Below are positions 18,493 to 27,214 of a stretch of 64,000 nt of DNA, one piece after another (within the stretch, counting starts at the first letter, position 1; the number at the start of each line of letters is the position of its first letter). This DNA comes from Psychrobacillus faecigallinarum (GTDB taxonomy: Bacteria > Bacillota > Bacilli > Bacillales_A > Planococcaceae), in contig NZ_JACSQO010000001.1 of assembly GCF_014836595.1 (NCBI RefSeq), positions 434,001-498,000 on the forward strand, written 5' to 3'. Position numbers and translations under genes: made by a program. Below the pieces are notes generated by a model that worked only from the letters and a program-made list of their open reading frames with translations, was not told where the DNA came from and did no database searches.

Positions 18493-19215
18493 ATGAACAA
18501 AGGGACTTTACAAGATACAACTATATACAGCAAGGCTTTGGATGAAGAAATTCAATTATTAATTTATTTGCCGCCAAATTACTCCCCATTATATAAATAT
18601 TCAGTCCTTATAGCATCTGACGGTAAAGATTATTTTCAATTAGGAAGAATTTCTCGTGTAGCAGATGAATTGTATGATAATCAAGAAATAGAAAATCTAA
18701 TAATTGTCGGTGTTCCTTATAAAAGTGTCAAAGAACGTAGAAGCATGTATCACCCAGATGGAGAAAAACAGCTAGCGTATTCACGTTTTATAGCACAAGA
18801 GCTAGTTCCTTATATAGATGAAAATTATCCGACTTATCAAATTGGAATGGGAAGAGCTTTGATAGGAGATTCCTTAGCTGGCACAATTTCCTTACTTACA
18901 GCCCTTAGTTATCCAAATACTTTTGGTAAAGTTATAATGCATTCTCCTCTCATCAATGAGGACATATTAGAAATGGTTGAAAATCATAAAGAAGTACATG
19001 CATTTTCTCTATACCAGGTGGTTGGTAACCAAGAGACTGCTGTTAAAACGGGAGATGGTTTAGAAACTGATTTCCTTACACCAAACAGAAAATTGCATAA
19101 TTTACTCCTAAATAAAGGGTTTTCTACTTTTTATGACGAATTAGAAGGAGACCATACTTGGAAGCTATGGCAACCAGACATTAAAAGATCACTGCAAAAC
19201 AATTTCAGTCTTTAA
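18493..19215 (+). CDS. yjcH: Alpha/beta-hydrolase esterase, YjcH
   Basis: A 240-residue esterase D/enterochelin-esterase-like protein. The nucleophile is in ALIGDSLAGTIS (GDSLAG, about 133-138) and the late histidine in LEGDHTWKLW (about 222). It heads the run yjcH-yjcG-yjcF, the same three genes as in B. subtilis. A GAGGTG ribosome site is 7 bases upstream. The substrate is unknown. Confidence 0.88.
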   Translation: MNKGTLQDTTIYSKALDEEIQLLIYLPPNYSPLYKYSVLIASDGKDYFQLGRISRVADELYDNQEIENLIIVGVPYKSVKERRSMYHPDGEKQLAYSRFIAQELVPYIDENYPTYQIGMGRALIGDSLAGTISLLTALSYPNTFGKVIMHSPLINEDILEMVENHKEVHAFSLYQVVGNQETAVKTGDGLETDFLTPNRKLHNLLLNKGFSTFYDELEGDHTWKLWQPDIKRSLQNNFSL

Positions 19216-19271
19216 GATGTTTTTGGTATAATAGAAATATATTGTAAGATAATTTTAAGGAGGTCATGATT

Positions 19272-19787
19272 ATGAAATACGGTATTGTTGCTTTTCCATC
19301 AAAAAAGGTGCAAGATTTTGCGAACTCTTATAGAAAGCGTTATGATCCCCATTATGCTCTTATTACTCCTCATATGACTTTAAAGGGAGTTTTTGAAGCA
19401 GATGAAGCCCAAATTAAAACAATAGCTAACCAAATTAATGAAATAGCTAAGACCCATAAGCCCTTTATAATGAAAACAACAAAAGTAAGTTCTTTTGCTC
19501 CTGTAACAAATGCTATCTACTTCAATATTCAATCTACGCAAGAGCTTGAAAAATTACATGAGGATCTGAATTCAATTGAGTATCATGATGATGAAACCTA
19601 TTCATTTGTACCTCATATTACTATTGCACAAAAACTTAGTGCAAGTGAGCATGACGATATATTGCCCCAATTAAAAATGATTGGAGCAGAATTCGAGGAA
19701 GAAATAGATCGAATTCATCTGTTGTATCAGCTAGAAGACGGTTCCTGGACCGTATATGAAACATTTAGATTGTCTGGAGCTGAGTAA
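19272..19787 (+). CDS. yjcG: 2H phosphoesterase-superfamily protein, YjcG
   Basis: A 171-residue protein with the two His-x-Thr motifs of the 2H (LigT/CPDase) fold: HMTLKG near residue 36 and HITIAQ near 115. Members act on cyclic phosphate or RNA 2',3' ends. Two ATGs lie after AAGGAGG; the first is only 2 bases from it, so the second (19272) is used, matching the 171-residue length of B. subtilis YjcG. It is 56 bases after yjcH and 3 bases before yjcF. Confidence 0.9.
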   Translation: MKYGIVAFPSKKVQDFANSYRKRYDPHYALITPHMTLKGVFEADEAQIKTIANQINEIAKTHKPFIMKTTKVSSFAPVTNAIYFNIQSTQELEKLHEDLNSIEYHDDETYSFVPHITIAQKLSASEHDDILPQLKMIGAEFEEEIDRIHLLYQLEDGSWTVYETFRLSGAE

Positions 19788-19790
19788 CCA

Positions 19791-20219
19791 TTGGTATTTG
19801 CAAAGATTGTTGAAACTGAGAAAGAGTACGATGATGCAATATATATAAGAAGAAAAGTATTTGTAGAGGAACAAGACGTTCCTCTGCATTTAGAGTTAGA
19901 TGAATACGACATGAAAGCAACACATTTTGTTGCTTATGACGGAGATACTCCTTTTGGAGCTGGTCGGATTCGCATTGCTGAGCCCACTATTGGTAAAGTA
20001 GAACGCGTATGTATCTTACCTGAATATAGAGGGAAAAAACTAGGTAATTTGATGATGGAATGTATGGAAGATTACGCAAAGGACCATCAATTTAAAAAAC
20101 TAAAGTTAAACGCTCAGAGTCACGCTATACCCTTTTATGAAAAAAGAGATTATGTTATCACGTCTCCTGAATTTTTGGAAGCTGGTATCCCTCATAGAGC
20201 TATGGAAAAAGAATTATAA
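19791..20219 (+). CDS. yjcF: GNAT-family N-acetyltransferase, YjcF
   Basis: A 142-residue acetyltransferase of the ElaA/YjcF kind. RVCILPEYRGKKLGNLMM (about 80-97) is the acetyl-CoA-binding motif A (R/Q-x-x-G-x-G/A variant), followed by LKLNAQSHAIPFYEKRDY, the usual motif B region. It starts with TTG three bases after the yjcG stop, and a weak CTGGAG site lies about 11 bases upstream, so the start is less sure than the gene. A strong bidirectional terminator follows at once. Confidence 0.87.
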   Translation: MVFAKIVETEKEYDDAIYIRRKVFVEEQDVPLHLELDEYDMKATHFVAYDGDTPFGAGRIRIAEPTIGKVERVCILPEYRGKKLGNLMMECMEDYAKDHQFKKLKLNAQSHAIPFYEKRDYVITSPEFLEAGIPHRAMEKEL

Positions 20220-20220
20220 A

Positions 20221-20259
20221 GAGTAAAACCCGCTAACTATAGGTTAGCGGGTTTTACTC
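20221..20259. terminator. Strong bidirectional terminator
   Basis: Perfect 17-bp stem (20221-20237 with 20243-20259), 5-base loop, A and T tracts in the stem on both sides. It separates yjcF from the convergent gene at 20265. Confidence 0.92.
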
Positions 20260-20264
20260 TTTGC

Positions 20265-20579
20265 TTAAATATAGGTATTCACATAGTTACCTTTACCTGA
20301 TATTTCTGCAATAATAGGTGATAAATTAACGGGATTTGGTTGGATAAAGCCTTTAGATAATGGCAAGCTAGAAAGTTCTTTATTACCCGATAACTGCTTT
20401 TCTTCTTGTTGTTCTACTATTCCTTCTTTTTGTTGAAGGTCAGCTAAGTGATCATCGAAAATCGATTTCATTTTAACATTTTGAACATTATTGATTTGAG
20501 CAAAATTATATTCTTCCATTTGCATACGATTCGCATAAATTTGCGACTGCAAAGGTTGAACTGGAATAATATACCCCAT
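20265..20579 (-). CDS. Hypothetical protein (104 aa)
   Basis: A soluble 104-residue protein starting MGYIIPVQPLQSQIYANRM, rich in Gln and Glu, with a predicted helical middle (LADLQQKEGIVEQQEEKQ) and no cysteine or membrane segment. I do not recognise the family. A GGAGGTGG ribosome site is 6 bases upstream. It lies downstream of spoVIF and between known sporulation genes, so a spore-related role is possible but not shown. Confidence 0.65.
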   Translation of the reverse strand: MGYIIPVQPLQSQIYANRMQMEEYNFAQINNVQNVKMKSIFDDHLADLQQKEGIVEQQEEKQLSGNKELSSLPLSKGFIQPNPVNLSPIIAEISGKGNYVNTYI

Positions 20580-20653
20580 TCTTATCCACCTCCATTATAA
20601 AACTATATGCTCTTTACCCTTGTTTAATTTACCTTAAACCTATTTTTTAAATA

Positions 20654-20899
20654 TTACAGCATTTTTTCAATATCGGTTAAACTGATTGAACTTCCTTTTT
20701 GGAGGATTGAGTTCGTCAGTTGATCTTCTAATTCTTTAGAAACAGGTTTGTTGGCAAGCCTGCCTACTTTTCTTACGATTTTACGAACTTGATGTTCATT
20801 GGTAAAATCAGCATTTGAAATGGCGTTAGCTAGTGTGAAAAGCTCATCCATTGATACACCGGTTTTATTCTCAATCGCTCTGAAAAAAGAATTTTGCAT
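20654..20899 (-). CDS. spoVIF: Stage VI sporulation protein F (SpoVIF/YjcC)
   Basis: An 81-residue protein matching the SpoVIF family (FFRAIENKTGVSMDELFTLAN ... VGRLANKPVSKE). In B. subtilis this small protein is needed for late coat assembly and acts with GerE under sigma-K. The ATG at 20899 has GAGGGGG 8 bases upstream; the longer version adds six residues without a ribosome site. It sits between yjcZ and the 104-residue gene, all on the minus strand. Confidence 0.88.
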   Translation of the reverse strand: MQNSFFRAIENKTGVSMDELFTLANAISNADFTNEHQVRKIVRKVGRLANKPVSKELEDQLTNSILQKGSSISLTDIEKML

Positions 20900-20932
20900 G
20901 TAATTTCCCCCTCGCATTATTTATAATCAGGT

Positions 20933-21088
20933 TTAAGGGAGAAAGCTAGCTCCGACAATGATCAATAAAATGAATAAAACAACGATTAATACAAATGTTG
21001 AACCTGCACCTTTATTTCCACCGTAGCCACCCTCATATCCGTAGCCTCCGCCGTAACCGTAACATCCTCCATCACAATAACCGTACAT
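20933..21088 (-). CDS. YjcZ/SscA-family small sporulation protein
   Basis: A 51-residue protein with a Gly/Tyr-rich head ([20 protein letters not shown]) followed by a single hydrophobic helix ([20 protein letters not shown]). This is the hallmark of the YjcZ family, whose member SscA helps spore coat assembly and germination. AAGGGGGGAAAGGAT lies just before the ATG, and CATACTATA about 45 bases upstream resembles a sigma-K -10. Confidence 0.85.
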   Translation of the reverse strand: MYGYCDGGCYGYGGGYGYEGGYGGNKGAGSTFVLIVVLFILLIIVGASFLP

Positions 21089-21153
21089 ATCCTTTCCCCC
21101 CTTCCTTTCAACTTATAGTATGCAAGGGGGGCGCAAGAAATAGGGCATTTTGC

Positions 21154-21519
21154 TTAATAGGTTGTTTTTCGTTTTTGGAATATAAAAGCACCAATTATTC
21201 CGAATAATATAGCTGCACTGATACCGGAACTCGTTACCTCAAACATTCCAGTTATTACTCCAACTAAGCCATGTTTTTCAGCTTCTGCGAGTGCACCATG
21301 GGTTAATGAGTTCCCAAAAGAAGTGATCGGAATTGTTGCCCCCGCTCCTGCAAAATCAATAAGGGGCTCATATAAACCAAAACCATCTAAAATTGCCCCT
21401 GCTACCACCATACCGCTTAATGTATGAGCTGGTGTTAGTTTACAAACATCCATTAGAATTTGTCCAATTACACAAATTAAACCTCCGACGATAAAAGCTG
21501 TAATTAATGATGAAATCAT
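21154..21519 (-). CDS. spoVAE: Stage V sporulation protein AE (SpoVAE/AEb)
   Basis: A 121-residue polytopic membrane protein of the SpoVA complex, which moves dipicolinic acid into the forespore and releases it in germination. Features: hydrophobic N-terminal helix, TLSGMVVAGAILDGFGLYEPL, then GAGATIPITSFGNSLTHGA, close to the equivalent GAGSAVPVTGFGNAV in SpoVAC next door. The ATG at 21519 begins one base after the spoVAD stop; the longer reading overlaps spoVAD without need. Confidence 0.92.
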   Translation of the reverse strand: MISSLITAFIVGGLICVIGQILMDVCKLTPAHTLSGMVVAGAILDGFGLYEPLIDFAGAGATIPITSFGNSLTHGALAEAEKHGLVGVITGMFEVTSSGISAAILFGIIGAFIFQKRKTTY

Positions 21520-21520
21520 A

Positions 21521-22528
21521 TTATCCCTTCTTCTCCATTCGACATTCAATAGCATGTGCTATGCATGGGATGGTTTCTCCCTGTTGATAAGTTAATGGAG
21601 AAAGCAATGCACCTGTAGCTATTAGTAAAACCCGTTTAAATGTACCTTTTTTGAGTTGACTGTATATATGACTAAAAAATACTGAAGCAGAACAGCCAGG
21701 ACCACTCGCACCGGCATTAAAGAATTGGTCATCTCCATAATATTGAGCTCCAGCATCCTGCAAAATTACTCCGCTATTTTCATCCTGAAACATCTCTTTT
21801 AATATAGAAAGTCCTATCTTTCCTAAGTCACCTGTCATTATCAAATCATAATCTGACATTTTACTGTTTGTGTTTTTTAAGTGACGTTCGATGGTATCTC
21901 TAGCAGCTGGGGCCATAGCAGCTCCCATATGGAGAGGATTCGATTGCTTTCCATCCACTACTCTTCCCATCGTCGCATGAGAAATATAGGGTGCATTTTT
22001 AGCATTGCTCTGTAAAAGAGCAAAAGCAGCAGCCGTTACTGTCCATTGTGCAGTCTTAGGCTTTTGCGCCCCATACTCCAAAGGATATCTGAACTGTCTT
22101 TCCACAGTGGGATGATGACTTGAAGCACCAGCAAGGATACTTTTCGAATTTCCCGTTTCTAACAGGAGGCAGCCAATGATAGTTGCTTCCATAGAACTTG
22201 CACAAGCAGAAAATACGCCAAAGTAAGGAATTGCAAGCTTTCTTGCTGCAAAGCTGGAAGGCGACATTTGATTGACTAGGTCTCCTCCAATAAACAAATC
22301 AATATTATCCATCTTTTCATGAACCTTACTAACAGCAATTGAGCAAGCCTTTTCTATAAATCGACTAGCGGCCTGTTCATAAGTTTCGTTTTTTTCCTTT
22401 TCTGTCGTTAATATTTCATCAAAAGACTCCGCAAATGGGCTCACTTTTTCCACAGGTCCAACAACAACGCCTGCACTTGCGATGCTCGGCCTTTGTGTAA
22501 ATGAAATAGTTCCACCGGTATTTACCAT
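21521..22528 (-). CDS. spoVAD: Stage V sporulation protein AD (SpoVAD)
   Basis: A 335-residue protein with a thiolase-like fold that binds dipicolinic acid on the outer face of the spore inner membrane. Recognisable: PSIASAGVVVGPVEK, VFSACASSMEATIIG (thiolase-like Cys segment), HPTVERQFRYPLEYGAQKP and GASGPGCSASV. Its start overlaps the end of spoVAC by 7 bases and its stop abuts spoVAE, so the three are translationally coupled. Confidence 0.96.
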   Translation of the reverse strand: MVNTGGTISFTQRPSIASAGVVVGPVEKVSPFAESFDEILTTEKEKNETYEQAASRFIEKACSIAVSKVHEKMDNIDLFIGGDLVNQMSPSSFAARKLAIPYFGVFSACASSMEATIIGCLLLETGNSKSILAGASSHHPTVERQFRYPLEYGAQKPKTAQWTVTAAAFALLQSNAKNAPYISHATMGRVVDGKQSNPLHMGAAMAPAARDTIERHLKNTNSKMSDYDLIMTGDLGKIGLSILKEMFQDENSGVILQDAGAQYYGDDQFFNAGASGPGCSASVFFSHIYSQLKKGTFKRVLLIATGALLSPLTYQQGETIPCIAHAIECRMEKKG

Positions 22529-22977
22529 GAGACCACTCCCAATTTGACGAGAATTGTTTTAACTAGAGCCACAAAAAATGCAGAAAGCACGCCAAATACG
22601 ATAACTGATCCTGCAAGCTTAAACATGTTACCACCGACCCCTAATACATAACCCTCTGTTTTATGTTCTATGGAAGCGGAGATAACTGCATTACCAAATC
22701 CGGTAACGGGCACCGCAGATCCCGCTCCTCCAAACTGGGAAATTTTTTTATATAAGCCTGTCCCTGTTAAAATCATAGCTATGAATATCATAGTTGCAAC
22801 AGTAGGATTCCCTGCTGTTTTTTCAGTAAAAGGAAAAAAGCGCATATAGAAGAATGTTATTAATTGACCTACTGTACAAAATATTCCACCTACTATAAAA
22901 GCTTTTAAACAATTCATAAACACCGGGGCTTTGGGAGTCTGCTTATCAACAACTTTTTGAAATTGTTTTTGATCCAT
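22522..22977 (-). CDS. spoVAC: Stage V sporulation protein AC (SpoVAC)
   Basis: A 151-residue integral membrane protein of the SpoVA channel. In B. subtilis SpoVAC behaves as a mechanosensitive channel for dipicolinate. Four hydrophobic segments and the GAGSAVPVTGFGNAV loop are visible. The start shares one base (TAATG) with the stop of the lipoprotein gene upstream. spoVAA, AB and AF are absent here, as in the compact C-D-Eb operons of many Bacillales. Confidence 0.95.
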   Translation of the reverse strand: MDQKQFQKVVDKQTPKAPVFMNCLKAFIVGGIFCTVGQLITFFYMRFFPFTEKTAGNPTVATMIFIAMILTGTGLYKKISQFGGAGSAVPVTGFGNAVISASIEHKTEGYVLGVGGNMFKLAGSVIVFGVLSAFFVALVKTILVKLGVVSW

Positions 22978-23366
22978 TAGGTCTCTTCCTTCGATAGGGT
23001 TTTAATTTCTTCGATAGCTTTTTTCAATTTTTCATTTTTCTTTTCTTTATTCATGATTTTTTCAATTTCCCATTTGATTTTGATATCCCCTGTCACTATA
23101 ACCTCTTTATCCGGGAACTCTTTTTCAATTTCCTTTTTTACTTCATCTTCGATTTTCACTTTTTGAAATCGTTTTAATCTTGCTATATCAATCGCTACCA
23201 GAACATCATTGTTATCCATTACACTTTTATATCCAACAATTTTATCCTGCTCTTTAAGGAGCTCTTCAAGTTTGGAAGTATCTCCATCAGAATACACCTT
23301 ATACTCTGGGCCTGAACAAGCAGCCATTAAGAATAATAACAGGAGAACACACACTATTTTTTTCAT
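22977..23366 (-). CDS. YhcN/YlaJ-type sporulation lipoprotein, first gene of the spoVA operon
   Basis: A 129-residue lipoprotein. The signal peptide MKKIVCVLLLLFLMAACS has a clear lipobox (LMAAC, Cys17). The mature part is highly charged, with a short predicted domain (VLVAIDIARLKRFQKVKIEDE) like the YhcN/YlaJ family and a Lys/Glu helix at the end. It overlaps spoVAC by one base and is led by a sigma-G-like promoter, so it should be made in the forespore and attached to the inner spore membrane or germinosome region. Confidence 0.75.
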   Translation of the reverse strand: MKKIVCVLLLLFLMAACSGPEYKVYSDGDTSKLEELLKEQDKIVGYKSVMDNNDVLVAIDIARLKRFQKVKIEDEVKKEIEKEFPDKEVIVTGDIKIKWEIEKIMNKEKKNEKLKKAIEEIKTLSKEET

Positions 23367-23389
23367 AGGTTCTTTGCTCCTTTTTTAGT

Positions 23390-23418
23390 TAGTATGTACG
23401 CGCAAAATTGAATTATGC
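23390..23418 (-). promoter_or_regulatory. Sigma-G-like forespore promoter of the spoVA operon
   Basis: On the minus strand GCATA (23418-23414), 17-base spacer, CATACTA (23396-23390) match the sigma-G pattern GnATA-N17/18-CATnnTA. It ends about 24 bases before the lipoprotein start. Confidence 0.7.
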
Positions 23419-23501
23419 AATTCTATCTGAGCTATTTGCCCCTATCCAAAACTGTACCGCTACATAAATTACTTAAGAAGAGACAAAGGAGGTGAATATT
23501 T

Positions 23502-24023
23502 ATGGGTTGTGGAAATAATGAACACGTTTCTGGTCACCATGATAAAAATCAACGTTGCGTATGTGACGTAGTTCGAGCTATTAAAGATATACAAGATCAA
23601 GCAGAAAATAATTGCGGTCCGTGTCCAACTAGTTGCTTTTTAGAGCCACTTGGAGGACTTGTAAGTCCATCAAGAAATAATGCAGATACACGTGTTTTCA
23701 TGTTATTGACAAAAGATGGAGATCCCTTCAAAGCTTTTTTCCGTGATTTAACACCTAGACCACATGATAATGATTGCGTATCAGTATTTTTCCGTGTAGA
23801 AGATATCTTTGATAACTGTTGTGCTACATTAAGAGTTTTAGAACCACTTGACGCTCAACGACACGGAGTAAATTTATTAAACGGTGATGGTACTAAAATT
23901 GATTTCAAACAAATTTGTAAGGTACGTAATTTCGATTTAACTGGTAGCTGTGTAACCGTAGATTTAAACTGTTTCTGTGGTATTGAATGCGTAGCGGATG
24001 TATTTTTAGATGTATGTGACTAA
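23502..24023 (+). CDS. cotZ: Cysteine-rich spore coat protein, CotY/CotZ family
   Basis: A 173-residue crust/coat protein with many cysteines spread along the chain: MGCGN, RCVCDVV, NCGPCPTSCF, NDCVSV, NCCATL, CFCGIECVADVFLDVCD at the end. CotY and CotZ crosslink through disulfides to build the outermost spore layer. AAAGGAGGTG lies 7 bases before the ATG. CATAAATTA upstream (near 23463) resembles a sigma-K -10, which fits mother-cell expression. It reads divergently from the spoVA operon. Confidence 0.9.
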   Translation: MGCGNNEHVSGHHDKNQRCVCDVVRAIKDIQDQAENNCGPCPTSCFLEPLGGLVSPSRNNADTRVFMLLTKDGDPFKAFFRDLTPRPHDNDCVSVFFRVEDIFDNCCATLRVLEPLDAQRHGVNLLNGDGTKIDFKQICKVRNFDLTGSCVTVDLNCFCGIECVADVFLDVCD

Positions 24024-24048
24024 TCGTTTCAATAATGTAGTGTCTATT

Positions 24049-24077
24049 CCGTTCGGGCTAACCACCGAACGGTTTTT
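24049..24077 (+). terminator. Terminator after cotZ
   Basis: Perfect CCGTTCGG/CCGAACGG stem (24049-24056 with 24065-24072) plus T5. Confidence 0.9.
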
Positions 24078-24192
24078 AATCATTGTATTTTTATAGCACA
24101 AGCTTTACTTGTACTACCTTCTTTTGATCTTATTTGGATTTTTTGGTAAATGATTAGCTTTGTTTGAAATTAACCGAAGCAATTATTGAATA

Positions 24193-24230
24193 GATAAAAG
24201 ACACGTACCCTTAGGGACGTGTCTTTTATC
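24193..24230 (-). terminator. Terminator downstream of the CotO-like gene
   Basis: Perfect 14-bp stem (24193-24206 with 24217-24230) with TTTT/AAAA inside both arms, 45 bases past the minus-strand stop at 24275; it can act in both directions. Confidence 0.75.
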
Positions 24231-24274
24231 TACTGCTTTTCTCGTAAAAAAGCTAATCATATATTAACCATCAT

Positions 24275-24655
24275 TTATTTCATTATACTTCCTCGCCAAG
24301 TAATTTTTATAACTTGCTCAATTGGATAGACAGCATTTTCTCCTGAGTTTAATTTAATTGTAACGCTTTTTCCGTTCACTTCCTCAACTTCTCCCTGCAG
24401 TATTCCCCCACCTTTTAAATGAAAGTTTAATGGGCGGTATACTTGGCGTTGAAATGGCTTTGCTAAAAAATATAATTTATCTAAAATAGCTGAAGTTGTG
24501 CCGGACATTTCTCTGTTTTTTTCATAAATCGAAGTACTTTCTTCCTCTCCATCTTCTACTAGCTTTTCGAATTCTATAACTTCTTTAAATTCGGGAGGAA
24601 GATGAAAAACCGGTGGCCCTTGTATAAAAAGTAAAGGATCATTTAATGAGCTCAT
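24275..24655 (-). CDS. CotO-like spore coat protein (probable)
   Basis: A 126-residue protein whose C-terminal half (LYFLAKPFQRQVYRPLNF, then G-x-L-x-G-x-V-E-x-V-N-G-K and a final PIEQVIKITW) follows the pattern of the CotO C-terminal domain, a crust morphogenetic protein encoded beside cotZ in B. subtilis. The acidic linker (EDGEEESTSIYE) is shorter than in CotO (about 227 residues). ATG 24655 is 7 bases after AAGGA. The call rests on pattern and on being convergent next to the CotY/CotZ gene, not on strong identity. Confidence 0.55.
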   Translation of the reverse strand: MSSLNDPLLFIQGPPVFHLPPEFKEVIEFEKLVEDGEEESTSIYEKNREMSGTTSAILDKLYFLAKPFQRQVYRPLNFHLKGGGILQGEVEEVNGKSVTIKLNSGENAVYPIEQVIKITWRGSIMK

Positions 24656-24706
24656 TGACACATCCTTTTTCCTTTACCTTATGCAAAAAACATTGAATTG
24701 GTTAAT

Positions 24707-26074
24707 TTATAAAGAAGAGATGAACAATGTCGCTAAGCCCAGATAGATTAAAATACTAATTAAATCATTGATGGTCGTTATGAATGGTCCAGATGCTACA
24801 GCTGGATCGATTTTCATGCGATGGATGAGTAAAGGAATAAATGATCCACCAAGTGTAGCAAAAAATATTGATCCAAATATTGCAGCTCCAACGAGCATCC
24901 CGATTAAAAGATCATGTTTCCAAAAGTAAATAACTCCTATCACAAGTAACCCGCAGATTAATCCTGTTATTAAGCCTGTACCAGCTTCACGAAATAATAG
25001 TTTAGTTTTACTTTGCTCCTCGATATCGCCTGTTGCGATCCCGCGTACAGCAACGGCTAGCGCCTGTGTCCCACTATTACCGGCCATACCCGCAATTAGA
25101 GGGATAAACACCGCAAGAAGTGCAACCTTGTCTAATGTTTGCTCAAAAATACTCATCAGATTTGCCGTCATCATCCCCAAGAATAGAAGAATGATTAGCC
25201 ATGGAAGTCTCTTTCTTGCAGCCGAAAATGGACCCTTATCAAATGTATCCATATCAGATACTGCGGCAAGTTTGGAATAATCATCTGACGCTTCTTCATC
25301 TAATACGTCGATAATATCATCTACTGTTACAATTCCAAGTAAATGGTTCTCAAAATCTAGAACAGGGACAGCTAAAAAGTCATAATCCTTAATCATTTTA
25401 GCGACTTCTTCTTGATCTTCGTTTACTAGAACACTTACAACACGCTCATTCATAATATCTTTTATCAAAGTATCTTCATCTGCTACGATAAGGTCTCTCA
25501 ATGATATGACCCCTGCAAGCCTATGTGATTCATCTACAACGAATAAATAATAAATCGTTTCGGCATCAGGAGCTGCATTTCTTAATATTGTCATGGCAGA
25601 ACGACAAGTGGAGTTTTCTGGAATAGCGACATATTCAGTTGTCATTATAGATCCAGCTGTATATTCTTCATAATCTAACAGGTCCTTGATTTCCTGTGCA
25701 GATTCTTTGTCCATAATATTTAAATAACTTGCTACTTGTGCATCCTCTAGTTCGTTTAGTACGTCTACTGCATTATCAGCATACATGAACGAAAGCATAT
25801 CGGCTGCATACGTTGTGTCCATTTCTTTTAAGTAAAATTCATACAGTTCTTCATCAAACTTAGTTGCCTCAAAAAGCTCTGCCATCTCTTTCGGAGAAAG
25901 ATAATGAAAGATTTTCTGTCGTAATTCTGGCTCTACCTTCTCAAAAAATATTGACTGATCGTAAGGATGAAGTTCCATAAAAATCTCTCTAAAATCATCC
26001 ATTGAATCTGCAAGCAAAAAATGAATTAAATTTGATTCCTCAAGTTCCAATAGATCCACTTTTTCCTCTTTCAT
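24707..26074 (-). CDS. mgtE: Magnesium transporter MgtE
   Basis: A 455-residue Mg(II) channel. Order: N-terminal superhelical domain (residues 1-130, LHPYDQSIFFEKVEP), two CBS domains (about 135-255), a connecting helix, then five membrane helices with GMAGNSGTQALAVAVRGIATGD (the conserved pore segment) and a final SILIYLGLATLF. The start at 26074 has GGAGGGAAAG in front; the longer reading runs into the ribosome site. No M-box (ykoK) riboswitch was found in the 230 bases upstream, so control is probably at the protein level through the CBS domains. Confidence 0.95.
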   Translation of the reverse strand: MKEEKVDLLELEESNLIHFLLADSMDDFREIFMELHPYDQSIFFEKVEPELRQKIFHYLSPKEMAELFEATKFDEELYEFYLKEMDTTYAADMLSFMYADNAVDVLNELEDAQVASYLNIMDKESAQEIKDLLDYEEYTAGSIMTTEYVAIPENSTCRSAMTILRNAAPDAETIYYLFVVDESHRLAGVISLRDLIVADEDTLIKDIMNERVVSVLVNEDQEEVAKMIKDYDFLAVPVLDFENHLLGIVTVDDIIDVLDEEASDDYSKLAAVSDMDTFDKGPFSAARKRLPWLIILLFLGMMTANLMSIFEQTLDKVALLAVFIPLIAGMAGNSGTQALAVAVRGIATGDIEEQSKTKLLFREAGTGLITGLICGLLVIGVIYFWKHDLLIGMLVGAAIFGSIFFATLGGSFIPLLIHRMKIDPAVASGPFITTINDLISILIYLGLATLFISSL

Positions 26075-26255
26075 ATCTTTCCCTCCTTCCGGCATATAAC
26101 CTTTACTATTGTATGACCACTGTTTTTAATAAGCAATAGCTTTCTTAAAATGGCAACAAAAGTTACATCAATATATTATTCCCTGGGAAATTTTTTTGAA
26201 ACTATATGGAAATAATGAAACTCAAAAATGTTTAGGAAAATTATTCAAAAATAAT

Positions 26256-26285
26256 CAAGGGTAGTGATCATTGTCACTCCCCTTG
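26256..26285. terminator. Hairpin after the RluD-like gene
   Basis: CAAGGG(T)AGTGA pairs with TCACTCCCCTTG (26256-26285), with TTTT on the plus side and ATTATTTTT on the minus side. Confidence 0.65.
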
Positions 26286-26311
26286 TTTTAATATTTCATT
26301 CACTTTTCCTT

Positions 26312-27214
26312 TTAAATGATATCAAAAATAGCTTGCAAGTCCATAGGATATTTATCTTCTATATATAATGGTTGTTTAGTAAAAGGATGAACCAATTCTA
26401 ATTGTTTGGCGTGCAAAGCCTGACGGCATATTAAATTAAGTCTTCCACCATATAGATCATCTCCTAATAGTGGGTGTCCAACAGACATCATATGTACCCT
26501 AATCTGATGGGTTCTACCAGTAAAGAGCTTTAATCTGACATGACTCAACTTTTCACCTTTAACAGTAAATCGACTCAACACTTCTACCGATGTTTTAGCC
26601 TGTTTTCCTTCTGGGTCTATCATTCGCTCGATTATACTATTGTCTTTTCGTCCAATGGGTGCATCAATGAGGAAGGAATCTTGTCCTACATAACCATGTA
26701 CAATCGCTTCATAAGTTCTTGAAATTGCACCTGCCTTTTGCATTTCACTCAGTAAGTGATGAGCATGACGATGCTTTGCAATACACACTATTCCTGACGT
26801 ATCTTTGTCTAGCCTAGTAACAATATGTACAGTTGAAGCAGAAGAATTCTTTTCTAAATATCCACAAATCCCATTCGCTAATGTTCCCATAGGATGTTCC
26901 CGGGAAGGAATTGTACTTATTCCAGCTTTTTTAGATATAACAAGTAAATGCTCATCTTCAAATAATATAGGAAAGAACATTTCCTCCGCGATTAATCCTT
27001 CGCTTTTTTTCTCTCGTGGAAACACGATAGTGACTATATCACCCTTAGCAAGAGTATGTCTTACTGTCTTTTCTTCCCCGTTAACTAAAATTTGACCGCC
27101 ATCATATTTAATACTTGTAAGAGCTTTTTTGGATATTCCATACTGACTGATAGCATCTCTTAGTAGAACAGATTCGTTAATAGAAAAAGAAAGCTTTATC
27201 TGATTTTCTGTCAT
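26312..27214 (-). CDS. yjbO: RluA/RluD-family pseudouridine synthase, YjbO
   Basis: A 300-residue RNA pseudouridine synthase. An S4-like N-terminal part is followed by the catalytic motif HIVTRLDKDTSGIVCIAK (Asp in RLDKDTSG, about 135), and later KLFTGRTHQIRVHMMSVGHPLLGDDLYGG, all diagnostic of the RluA family. It shares one base (TAATG) with the nadF stop, so the genes are coupled. The modified RNA position is not predictable. Confidence 0.93.
   Translation of the reverse strand: MTENQIKLSFSINESVLLRDAISQYGISKKALTSIKYDGGQILVNGEEKTVRHTLAKGDIVTIVFPREKKSEGLIAEEMFFPILFEDEHLLVISKKAGISTIPSREHPMGTLANGICGYLEKNSSASTVHIVTRLDKDTSGIVCIAKHRHAHHLLSEMQKAGAISRTYEAIVHGYVGQDSFLIDAPIGRKDNSIIERMIDPEGKQAKTSVEVLSRFTVKGEKLSHVRLKLFTGRTHQIRVHMMSVGHPLLGDDLYGGRLNLICRQALHAKQLELVHPFTKQPLYIEDKYPMDLQAIFDII

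Noticed and set aside
26075..26311. M-box magnesium riboswitch for mgtE
   Set aside because: None of the conserved M-box segments and no terminator/antiterminator pair were seen upstream of mgtE.
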